Assembly (NCBI RefSeq): GCF_037414475.1
Contig: NZ_CP147913.1
Location: 496,001 to 560,000 of the forward strand
Length of the DNA: 64,000 nucleotides
Reading direction: 5' to 3'
DNA from: Myxococcus stipitatus
Lineage (GTDB): Bacteria; Myxococcota; Myxococcia; Myxococcales; Myxococcaceae
The notes below the pieces were generated by a model, which searched no databases, had not been told where the DNA came from, and saw nothing but the letters and a program-made list of their open reading frames with translations. The translations under genes and the position numbers were made by a program. Within the stretch, counting starts at the first letter, position 1. The number at the start of each line of letters is the position of its first letter. This document shows positions 18,601 through 25,573 of the stretch, piece by piece.

Positions 18601-19577
18601 CGCCGATGTTGAGCGACCGCACGGTGGTGCCCGCGTCGGTGCGCGCCGGAGTCGAAGCGCCCTCGACGTCCGAGGAGAGCGGCCGGCAGCTGGTCGACCT
18701 GCTCACGCCGCTGGGCCGCGTGGGCCTGTCGATGCTGCTCGACGAGGAGGGCTCCTACCTGCGCAAGGTGGATGCGTGGCTGGACAAGCAGGGCATCCTC
18801 GGCGAGCTGCGGCGGCCGTTCCGCGAGCCCTTCCTGGTGACTCGGGAGCTGGGCCGGGCGGAGCTGGAGCGTGTGCTGGAGGAGCAGTGGGAGTGGCGCT
18901 TCCGGACGCTGCTCACGCCGCTCATGCGCCGCTATCCCTTCGCGGTGGAGGCGAGCCAGGAGTTGGACCCGACGGAGCTGGAGGTCCTCAAGCGCAAGGA
19001 TGGCGCCTTCTGGCAGTTCGTGAACCAGGTCCTGTCGCCGGTGGTCGAGGAACGTGGCACGGAGTGGATGTTGCGCAGGCCGCTGCGGCAGCAACTGGCG
19101 GTTCCTCCGCGCATGCTGGCGATGTTGAGCCGGCTGTCGAAGCTGGCGCGGCTGTTGTGGACGGAGGAAGGCAAGCCGCAGCCCCTGATGCTCCAGGTGC
19201 GTCCGCTGCCGCTGCCGCCCTCGGGGGATAGTGGGTTCGTCACCATGTCGTTCTTGAAGTGTGGAGAGGCGGCTGCCTTCGGGTTCAACCAGACGCCCGC
19301 GTGGCAGGACTTCGCGCTGGCGTGGTGGGAGCCCCGGTCCGCGTCCGTGGGCGTGGAGCTGCGCGTCCCGGGACGAGAGGGCAAGCGCTACCGGTCGACG
19401 GAGTTGTCCCGCTCGTCGTGGAACTGCTTCCGCATCCTGGACGCGGCCACCTTCGACGCCGAGCAGAACGCCATCTGGCCCCTGCCCGGCCCGGATGGCT
19501 CCGAGCACTCCGAGATTCGTCTGCGCTTCGGGATGCGCGGTGGGCCCTGGACCCTCTTCCAGGAGGTGACGCGATGA
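15696..19577 (+). CDS. tssM: TssM (IcmF) membrane-complex protein
   Basis: A 1293-residue IcmF family protein. There is an N-terminal transmembrane segment (~residues 28-51), a cytoplasmic domain with Walker A GPAGAGKTT near residue 104, and a second transmembrane segment near 360. A ~900-residue periplasmic part follows and ends with the IcmF C-terminal beta domain. It binds TssL in the inner membrane and TssJ in the outer membrane, spanning the envelope. The Walker A motif is intact, suggesting NTP binding. Its stop overlaps the start of the tssJ-like gene (ATGA). Confidence 0.95.
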   Translation: MAGEKVAAAATASAAANAATTAAEAARPYLTWVLIGLGVLLAVALVVGLVWWWRKRRPAAPASEPRKKLESKALLRIHERFLRALPLRYRVAVMDFPTVVVMGPAGAGKTTLIDLEVDWRRQERQFMPSYTADPLLQIFLGPDKVVHEVSASLLEDDTQEARNALRRLWRTSFRRQRGRVVVALDTRWLAETPPDEVRRFIQLVRGKINLLGEVSKGAVETRLCLTHMDTLVGFEDFAQLLRGHGIPLHWDVPPPGEEGKLAAGLQPLEQYFALGLVSLSVEAFGRLEEFYARGGDSFAALARFVSGLWEGGALSFRPELSRVFLSSRFAESRSVGVFAIAVEKRNIELRARYRGQHLRRCAALLALGCLPVLAAYGNFYGRLEEAQRHMADFDSTVQRLQQQHLTASGEVVVDKGQGAMQAMDALLSAKRYWPPLNHSFLDEQEVLRAQLSNTVRLSYLKPLLERCQEQCERCGTLIPGCSPSELGGSRSLFTPTHVDERCERETLCRPEQMLHLMAVARSARGDDMGRFLLSSLDSQYRKRWNWAADSLDLLGTRAGGKDGDWVQATGLREEVVGDYIISSDQAWRAGMQTQGQVPWMRWPYQWLTEESYLGPWRDHLMRLQLVLGARELNLEQWRALVNERQRLQLTLAQSISYTSAPKLLALLDASGSPESQATLKGVENTLDALDWHRDHQPMLAAVLRMEEEIDAGLKAAEEMSTAELLTRTGGLFVPANADARIEVRVLQQSFEFRPKELSRVLLDKLLRQIEQGQNPFSRRLMGLPAGAVASAAENGLGISIGDAMDVGRVDAMPSNHGSEWLNFETDIKPLVDEFTIRMADSKLSRSDAAQRQGYVLKKVSNFGQRYRQDLLVKYRDYRFSALTTTLASELSAVTQPTSELVAMLREVSTGAGIGPMEGPYYEPLRQELSAFRPIVQLMTPDKDGQTKELSAFLLLVSQLHTEVSGFNAPPMLSDRTVVPASVRAGVEAPSTSEESGRQLVDLLTPLGRVGLSMLLDEEGSYLRKVDAWLDKQGILGELRRPFREPFLVTRELGRAELERVLEEQWEWRFRTLLTPLMRRYPFAVEASQELDPTELEVLKRKDGAFWQFVNQVLSPVVEERGTEWMLRRPLRQQLAVPPRMLAMLSRLSKLARLLWTEEGKPQPLMLQVRPLPLPPSGDSGFVTMSFLKCGEAAAFGFNQTPAWQDFALAWWEPRSASVGVELRVPGREGKRYRSTELSRSSWNCFRILDAATFDAEQNAIWPLPGPDGSEHSEIRLRFGMRGGPWTLFQEVTR

Positions 19578-20119
19578 ACGCAGGCAAGGGTTCGTGGTTG
19601 TTGATGCTGGCGCTCGCGCTGGGCACCGTGGCCTGCGCGCCCACGCACCTGACCATCAACGTGAAGTCCCCTCCTGGGACGAACCAGGGGCGGCCATTGC
19701 ACATGGTGGTCCGGGCGGTGGATGCGCAGCGCTACATGACGGAGTTCTACGCGGACGTGGCCGAGCGCATCGTCCACCCGGATGACTCCGTGGTGCAGAC
19801 GCTCGTCGTCTATCCGGGCGAGAAGGCCCAGACGCGGGTGAAGATTCCCGAGGAGTCGCCGCTGGCCATCTCCTTCCTCTTCACCACGCCGGATGGGGCC
19901 TGGCAGGTGCTGCTCGATACGCCCATTCCGGGACGTGTGGACATCGACCTGGAGGAGAGCCGCATCCGCACGGACGCGCCCAAACGCAAGAAGCCAGCGA
20001 AGAGCGAGGCATCCAAGACGGAGCCACCGAAGCTGGAGGTCCCCAGCTTCGAGGCGCCCAAGGTGGAGGCTCCAAAGGTCGAGGCTCCGAAGCTGGGAGC
20101 ACCCTCCGGGGGGAAGTGA
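19574..20119 (+). CDS. tssJ: TssJ-like outer-membrane lipoprotein with Pro/Lys repeat tail
   Basis: A 181-residue lipoprotein. The signal sequence runs through WLLMLALALGTVAC, with the lipobox Cys near residue 21. A beta-rich domain of ~115 residues follows (HLTINVKSPPGTNQG, DSVVQTLVVYPGEKAQ), consistent with the transthyretin-like TssJ fold. The tail from ~residue 135 is low-complexity, with repeats of the type EAPKVEAPK, not usual for TssJ. It is translationally coupled to tssM, the expected partner. It ends the operon. Confidence 0.8.
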   Translation: MNAGKGSWLLMLALALGTVACAPTHLTINVKSPPGTNQGRPLHMVVRAVDAQRYMTEFYADVAERIVHPDDSVVQTLVVYPGEKAQTRVKIPEESPLAISFLFTTPDGAWQVLLDTPIPGRVDIDLEESRIRTDAPKRKKPAKSEASKTEPPKLEVPSFEAPKVEAPKVEAPKLGAPSGGK

Positions 20120-20194
20120 CGCGCAGAGGAGCTGGATGCGCTTGCGCTGCCTCCGCACGGGGAGCGCACGTCATCGGCCTTGGGGCCATCAAGT

Positions 20195-20214
20195 CCCGCG
20201 AGCGGCGTCGCGGG
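20195..20214 (+). terminator. Hairpin after the T6SS operon
   Basis: A perfect 7-bp stem (CCCGCGA / TCGCGGG) with a six-base loop lies 75 bp after the tssJ stop, between two convergent genes. There is no T-run, so this is a candidate terminator or RNA-end structure only. A second hairpin at 20350-20369 (CGCCCC / GGGGCG) lies just after the stop of the convergent coiled-coil gene. Confidence 0.35.
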
Positions 20215-20376
20215 CATGGAGGAAGAGCGCGCTCCGACGTCGAGCAGGCCGTGGACGCATCATGAGCGGGAAGAGAACGTTCGGAGGTGGGGGGCGTGCG
20301 TTGCCAGCCAGGAACACCGCTGGAGGACAACCCTCCGCCACCGTGAGCGCGCCCCCGTTGACAGGGGCGACTGGAC

Positions 20377-21747
20377 TCATGCGTGGGGCTCGCTCGGAGG
20401 ACCCTTGGGCATGGATTCGGGGACCTGGGCCTCCAACGCGTCGAGCTGGGTACCCACACTGCTCGCCGTGGCATCCACCTGGGACTTCAGCGTCGCGCGA
20501 GTCGCATTGACCTGGTCCTCGGCGGAAGCCCTGGCCGTCTCCACCTGGTCCTGAGCGGCCTGCGCGCCCGCGTCGACCTGCTGCTCCAGCTCGGGCAGCT
20601 TCGCGGTCACCTGCGTCTTCACGGTGTCCACTTGCGCGGCCATCTGGTCCTGGATGGCCGTCACCTGCGCGACAGCCTGTTCCTTCGCCGTCCCCACCTG
20701 GGCCACGGCCGCGGCGACCACCTGGTCGATTTGAGAACCCGCCGGTTCCACCTGTTGGAGGACGGTCTGCTTCAAGGTGTCCACCTGTTGGACGAGCTGT
20801 TGCTGGACCGTATCCACCTGAGCCAGGGCCTGGGTCTGGACCGTGTCCACCTGGGAGAGCACCTGCTCCTGGAGCGAGCTCATCTGGTTGGACATCTGCG
20901 AGGAGAACGTGCCGAGCTGGGTGGTGATTTGCGTCACGACCTGCTGGATGGCCTGCACCGCCGGAGTCACCATCGGCTTGGGCAGGTTCGCGGCGGGAAT
21001 CGCATCCAGCAAGCTGTTCACCCGCGTGAGCAACGCCTCCAGCGAACCGACGAGCGTTTGATACAGCGTCTGGAGTTGCTCCAACACCGTGGGCAACGGC
21101 GCGAAGAGCGCAAGCACCTGATCCTTCACCGCGGCGAGCTGGGTCAGGACGGTGTCCAACGTCGCGAGCGCGGTGTCGACGGCTTGCTGCAAGGTCTCTC
21201 GAATGGTGGCGACAGCGGCGACCGCTCCATTCACGAGCGCATCCAATGCGTCACTCGCCTGGGAGATGAGCGACTCCACTTGAGCCTGCGCGGGGGTAAT
21301 GGCCTTCTCGACGGTGTCGAGCTGCGCGAGCAGGGCCTCCACCTGTCCAGACAGGGTCGTCTCGAGTGTCCCCAAGGCCGCCGTCGCACCGCCCACGGCG
21401 GTGGCCATCGAGCCCGCCACGCTTTCCTCCAGCCCCGTGAGGCTGCCCGAAAGTGACTGGGAAGCCCCCTCGACTTGCGTGCGCAACGGCGACAACTGCT
21501 CGCGCAGGCGCGCGGCATCAGGGTCGTCCTTCTTCGCCGCCAGCTTCGCATCGAGCGCGTCGATGCGACCCGTGAGCCCTGTCAGCAGGGGCTCGAGGTC
21601 AGGCCGGAGAGAAGCCACGAGGGCATTGACGGTCTCCCCGACGCCCTCGATGGACGAGCGCGAAGTACCGATACGCGCCACGTTGTTGCCGCCCGAGGAT
21701 TCGACGTCTCCTCGCAGGCTCGCGAGCGTGCCCAGCAGCGCCTTCAT
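20377..21747 (-). CDS. Hendecad-repeat coiled-coil protein linked to orphan VgrG
   Basis: A 456-residue protein, almost wholly alpha-helical, rich in Ala, Gln, Val, Thr and Leu, with no Cys. From about residue 290 to 450 it is built from 11-residue units, for example QVDTVQTQALA, QVDTVQQQLVQ, QVDTLKQTVLQ and later QVNATRATLKS and QVDATASSVGT. The middle (~150-270) is a more hydrophobic helical stretch with ALFAPLPTVLEQL. It has no signal peptide or known catalytic motif. It lies 211 bp after the orphan VgrG in the same orientation. The VgrG tail has the same 11-residue periodicity, so a physical partner or cargo role is proposed. Function is not recognised. Confidence 0.8.
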   Translation of the reverse strand: MKALLGTLASLRGDVESSGGNNVARIGTSRSSIEGVGETVNALVASLRPDLEPLLTGLTGRIDALDAKLAAKKDDPDAARLREQLSPLRTQVEGASQSLSGSLTGLEESVAGSMATAVGGATAALGTLETTLSGQVEALLAQLDTVEKAITPAQAQVESLISQASDALDALVNGAVAAVATIRETLQQAVDTALATLDTVLTQLAAVKDQVLALFAPLPTVLEQLQTLYQTLVGSLEALLTRVNSLLDAIPAANLPKPMVTPAVQAIQQVVTQITTQLGTFSSQMSNQMSSLQEQVLSQVDTVQTQALAQVDTVQQQLVQQVDTLKQTVLQQVEPAGSQIDQVVAAAVAQVGTAKEQAVAQVTAIQDQMAAQVDTVKTQVTAKLPELEQQVDAGAQAAQDQVETARASAEDQVNATRATLKSQVDATASSVGTQLDALEAQVPESMPKGPPSEPHA

Positions 21748-21958
21748 CGTACGACCTCCATCTCGACCTCTCCCCGCCCACGACGCTCCGTCAACACCTG
21801 TGACGTCCGAGTCCTCACGCCGCCCATGCGCGATGACTCCCCATCCATCGCATTCCGAGAGACACCCACGCGAAGGAGCCCGCGGCGTTCAGTCGCACCC
21901 CGAAGCTCCAAGCACGGTCTCCGAGCCTCCCCCAGCCGTTCATTCCGAAGCGCTCGCC

Positions 21959-23887
21959 TCACTTGAGCGCCTCCAGCGCGGCACGAGCCTCGGAGGCGGC
22001 GCTCGTCAGGGAGGACGTGCGGCCCGAGAGCCCCGACAGCGCGCCCTTGAGCTCGGCCCGAGTCTCGGAGACCTTCGCGCTCACCTGCGCCTGAGCGGCC
22101 TCGAGCGCCGCTTGTGTCTCCGCCGTGGCGCCCTCCAGCTTCGCCTGTGAAGCCCCAGAGGCCGTGCGATACGCGGCGGTGGTCTCCCCCATCGCGCCGC
22201 CCACCCCCGCCGAGAGGTCCGCGCGCGCCGTCTCCACCTGGGGAGAGACATCGAACGTCGGCGGGGCCGAGGATGCCCCCGGCTCCTCCTTCGTCCGGAA
22301 CATCATGACCCCTTCGGCCATGCGCACCGTCTCGGTGTCCGCGCCGGAGACGCGGTGCAGATGCCACACGGGCTTGGCGTCCTGGTAGTCGTGGGTGATG
22401 GAGGTCTGACTGGTGTCGTTCTTCCCCAGCAGCACCCCATCCCCCTGCCCCGCCTGAGGCAGCCGGGCCGCGTCCGCCCAATCGAGATGCCGGTGCAACT
22501 CCGCCCGGTCGAAGTGCACCTCCACCATCACCCGAGCGTTCTTGTACGGCGGGAAGTAGAAGTGCCCCGGAAAGAAGCCAGGCTCGGCCGGCACGCTCAC
22601 GACCTTGTTCCAGAGGGGAACCGTCACGCGCCACGTGAGCACGGATGTCTTCTTGTCCTCCGACAACAGATAGATGCGGTCCTTCTCGCCGCCGCCGGGA
22701 CTGAGCACCTTGCCTTCGACATGAATCGGGTAGCGAGGCACGTGGTGCGCGGGCAGCGTCACCGTCGTGTCCGACGCACACTCCAACAACAGCGACATGT
22801 CGACGTCGAAGCCCGCGTCCTGCATTTGCAAGCCCACGTGCGGCCCCTCGTTGAGCGTGCGCGCCGACATCGAGAGTTCCACCGAACGCAGGTCCTCTCC
22901 GGTCCCCACCGCCGCCGTCCCCCACCGCTTCCCTTCCAGTCGAATCCCCGCCCCGGGGCTCACGGCCACCGTGGGGAAGTGACGGAACGACAGCCGCAGC
23001 CGCCGTTGGGGAACGCGCACACGAGAGCCCTCCAGGGTCTGCCGCTGCTCCACCTGCGACACGATGGGTGTGCGCACCAGGTGGTCCTGGTGGACACCCG
23101 CGACGGCCACGGTCGCCGGGAGCTCCAGCGTGGAGGGCTGAAGGGCGGACGTATTGAGGACCCGGGCCGCGTGCCGGGGGAGCGGAGGCACCACCACCTC
23201 CACCTGCGCCACCTTCTCCCATGACAGGGGCGCGGCCGTGCCCAAGGGAGCCTTCCGCCCCAAGAGCGCGTAGCCGTCCTTCACGAAGTCATAGGTCCAC
23301 ACGCCGCCGCGCGACTCCACCAGCCACGCGACGAAGTCGTGGAAGCTCACGCCCGGGGCATCCTCCCCCAGCGCGAGGCAGATGAGCGGCCGCTTCTCAT
23401 CGAGCACGTCCCAGTCGCAGTCGAGCTTGAACGCACCCGCGGTGTGCTCCGTGAGCAGGTCCGCCAGGGTGGTTTCGGTGCGCAGCTCGGTGGGCCGGTG
23501 CTGGCGCCAGAGGACCTGGGCGGCGTCCTGGAACTCCACCGTGTAGCGCCGGAAGCGCACCGGTGCTCCGTCCAGGGTTCCGTGGGTCCTCGCCTCCAGC
23601 GCGCGGCCCCGGGCAAGGCCGTGGAGGACCAGCGGCTTCGGGGGAGGCTCCGGGATGGGGTAGCCACCCGAGAGGGTCAGCTTCACATCCAGGAGGTCGG
23701 GTTGGGCGAACGCGGTGAAGAGCGGCGCGTCATCCTTCTCCAGCCCGGTCCAGAAGCTCACCACCGCGGAGAACCCATGCGGAAGCAGCCGGAAGGCGAA
23801 GGACTCCACCTGCCCGCCAGGAATGGTGAAGGTCTGCCCGCCCGTGGCCAGGGCGAGAGACAGCGCGAGTCGTTCCTGAAACGCCAT
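21959..23887 (-). CDS. Orphan VgrG-type spike protein with alpha-helical hendecad tail
   Basis: A 642-residue VgrG-like protein, paralogous to the one in the T6SS operon. Shared features are the start (FTIPGGQVESFAFRL), YTVEFQDAAQVLWRQH, FHDFVAWLVESRGGVW, the OB-fold part YPIHVEGKVLSPGG and FFPGHFYFPPYKNARVMVEV, and the join TKEEPG. Where its paralogue ends, this one continues for ~105 residues of helical 11-mers (KLEGATAETQA, ALEAAQAQVSA, KVSETRAELKG). The ATG at 23887 aligns with the paralogue's start; upstream in-frame codons look non-coding. It has no beta-helix of its own. It probably replaces the operon VgrG as an alternative spike or as a cargo carrier. Confidence 0.82.
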   Translation of the reverse strand: MAFQERLALSLALATGGQTFTIPGGQVESFAFRLLPHGFSAVVSFWTGLEKDDAPLFTAFAQPDLLDVKLTLSGGYPIPEPPPKPLVLHGLARGRALEARTHGTLDGAPVRFRRYTVEFQDAAQVLWRQHRPTELRTETTLADLLTEHTAGAFKLDCDWDVLDEKRPLICLALGEDAPGVSFHDFVAWLVESRGGVWTYDFVKDGYALLGRKAPLGTAAPLSWEKVAQVEVVVPPLPRHAARVLNTSALQPSTLELPATVAVAGVHQDHLVRTPIVSQVEQRQTLEGSRVRVPQRRLRLSFRHFPTVAVSPGAGIRLEGKRWGTAAVGTGEDLRSVELSMSARTLNEGPHVGLQMQDAGFDVDMSLLLECASDTTVTLPAHHVPRYPIHVEGKVLSPGGGEKDRIYLLSEDKKTSVLTWRVTVPLWNKVVSVPAEPGFFPGHFYFPPYKNARVMVEVHFDRAELHRHLDWADAARLPQAGQGDGVLLGKNDTSQTSITHDYQDAKPVWHLHRVSGADTETVRMAEGVMMFRTKEEPGASSAPPTFDVSPQVETARADLSAGVGGAMGETTAAYRTASGASQAKLEGATAETQAALEAAQAQVSAKVSETRAELKGALSGLSGRTSSLTSAASEARAALEALK

Positions 23888-23902
23888 GCATCCGCGAGCA
23901 CC

Positions 23903-23918
23903 TGCCCGATCCGTGCCA
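23903..23918 (-). promoter_or_regulatory. Possible sigma-54-like element before orphan VgrG
   Basis: On the minus strand the bases read TGGCACGGATCGGGCA. The -24 block TGGCACG is perfect and GG-N10-GC spacing is exact, but the -12 block is GGGC instead of TTGC. The predicted start of transcription (~23892) would leave only about five bases before the ATG, so either the mRNA is almost leaderless or the match is chance. Confidence 0.3.
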
Positions 23919-24048
23919 GCGCGAAAACGCGTCCCGCCCCTGAAAATCGGCCCTCCACGGCGCCGGGCGCGGTCCATGAGGACGCAGCCGCGTTCCACCG
24001 GCACGCAAGAGACGCGTCCCCATGAGGCCCGCTCGACTCAGTCCCCTC

Positions 24049-24064
24049 TGGTACGTGGCTTGCT
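24049..24064 (+). promoter_or_regulatory. Sigma-54 (-24/-12) promoter of the OmpA/AgmC-like operon
   Basis: The sequence TGGTACGTGGCTTGCT fits the sigma-54 consensus (TGGYACR-N4-TTGCW) at every defined position. GG is at 24050-24051 and GC at 24062-24063, exactly ten bases apart. Transcription should begin near 24075, giving a leader of about 68 nt before the ATG at 24143. An enhancer-binding protein would be required; no obvious binding site was identified. Confidence 0.65.
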
Positions 24065-24142
24065 CCTACACTGAGCCTGGCGCGTGTCCGCGGGCTGTCT
24101 CCCGCATGAGGACCTCTGGCTGTCGCGCGCCACGGGACGCGG

Positions 24143-25573
24143 ATGAGTGGTGGGTGCGCATGGTGGCAGCGGATGGGTACGCTGGCGGCCTTGCTGCTGG
24201 CTCAAGGGGCCTTGGCCCAAGCCGAGCCAGTGCCGTTGCCGGACTTCATCCTGGAGCGCCTGGAGGTGAACCCAGGCCCTGGCCCGCTCGCGACAGGGGG
24301 CGGTACCGTGCTGCGCGACGGCGAACTCCGGGTGATGGTGCTGGGCCACTACCAGCATGAACCTCTGACCCTCAACGTCAGGGGAGAGTCCGTTCCCCTG
24401 TTGCGCAGCCGGTCGACCGGAGTGCTCGCGGTGGCCCTGGGCTTGAGCAGCCGGCTTCAGGTCGACGTACGCGTCCCCGTGATGACCCAACGGGAGGGAG
24501 ACAGGCTGAGCGACGAGGGGCTCGTCGCGCCCGTGCGCAATGGCGTGGGCTCGCCCCGCGCGGGGGTCCGGATGGCCATCCTGAGCACGGAGGAGGACGA
24601 CTCCGTGGACCTCGCCGCGGAGGTGGGCGTCGGGCTCCCCATGGGCACCCAAGGCGCGCTGGCCCGAGCCTCGGAGACGAGCCTCCTCGCCAGGGTCATG
24701 GTGGGAGGACGGCTGGGCTCCATCCTCGCTCCTTCGTTCGAGATAGGAACGCTGCTGCGTCCCAGCGCCGACATCAACATCAACACGCTCGAGCGTCGGG
24801 AGATTGGAACCGAGCTGCGCCTGGGCGCGGGGCTGATGACCACGGGTGCCCCCCTGCGAGCCGAGGTGGCCCTCAACGCGGGGCTCTCCTTCAAGCAGTC
24901 GCAGGGCGCGGTGGAGGTGCTCGGCGGTGCGCGGTATGCGCCTCGGGATGGCGTGGAGCTGTTCGCGCTCGGTGGTCTCGGGTTCGGCGCGGAGCCCGGC
25001 GTCCCTCTCTTCCGACTGCTCGCTGGAGTGTCCTTCTCGTATCAACTGGGTGAGGACACCCGGCCCGACTCGGACGCGAGCATCGTCCACGAGTCCGTTC
25101 CGCTGCCCGCGCCCGGCGGGGGCAGGCGCCCCGGTGACTCACGTGGGAACCTGGGCTCACAGCTTCCGGGCCCCGGAGAGTCATCGCCCATCGCCAATGT
25201 GTCCAGGGACCGCTTCGTGCTCGAGGGGCGGGTGTACTTCCGCACCGGCAGCGCGGAGCTCCCGGCCGAGGTGGCCGACCTGGACCGCGCGGTGGAGATG
25301 ATGCTCACCAATCCCACGGTGGCGGTGATGACCGTGGATGGGCACACGGATGACTCGCGCGCGGAGACGCTGAACCCACGCCTGGGACGAGACCGGGCGG
25401 AGGCGGTGTGGCGCTACCTCGTGGAGCATGGAGTGCCCCCCAACAAATTGCGACTGAGGAGCTTTGGGCCTCAGTACCCCACTCAGAGCAACAGCACGCC
25501 CGAGGGGCGCGAGCGCAACCGCCGCGTCGAACTCCTCCTCATGCTGCCCACGAATCAGGAGCCCACACCATGA
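24143..25573 (+). CDS. OmpA-family outer-membrane protein
   Basis: A 476-residue exported protein. A signal sequence (LAALLLAQGALAQA) precedes a ~290-residue beta-rich region with alternating strands (SSRLQVDVRVPVM, DSVDLAAEVGVGLPMG, ELRLGAGLMTTG) that looks like an outer-membrane barrel. Residues ~355-470 form an OmpA C-terminal domain (VYFRTGSAELP, VDGHTDDSRAETLNPRLGRDRAEAV, NRRVELLL) with the Asp and Arg that bind peptidoglycan. The next gene starts inside its stop codon (ATGA), so it is co-translated with the giant Ig-repeat protein. It may anchor that protein or the envelope locally. Confidence 0.88.
   Translation: MSGGCAWWQRMGTLAALLLAQGALAQAEPVPLPDFILERLEVNPGPGPLATGGGTVLRDGELRVMVLGHYQHEPLTLNVRGESVPLLRSRSTGVLAVALGLSSRLQVDVRVPVMTQREGDRLSDEGLVAPVRNGVGSPRAGVRMAILSTEEDDSVDLAAEVGVGLPMGTQGALARASETSLLARVMVGGRLGSILAPSFEIGTLLRPSADININTLERREIGTELRLGAGLMTTGAPLRAEVALNAGLSFKQSQGAVEVLGGARYAPRDGVELFALGGLGFGAEPGVPLFRLLAGVSFSYQLGEDTRPDSDASIVHESVPLPAPGGGRRPGDSRGNLGSQLPGPGESSPIANVSRDRFVLEGRVYFRTGSAELPAEVADLDRAVEMMLTNPTVAVMTVDGHTDDSRAETLNPRLGRDRAEAVWRYLVEHGVPPNKLRLRSFGPQYPTQSNSTPEGRERNRRVELLLMLPTNQEPTP

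Noticed and set aside
20120..20376. Short open frames between tssJ and the coiled-coil gene
   Set aside because: No ribosome site or plausible protein; only hairpins were seen.
23888..24004. A 39-residue N-terminal extension of the orphan VgrG
   Set aside because: It is Arg/Gly-rich, and alignment with the operon VgrG places the start at 23887.
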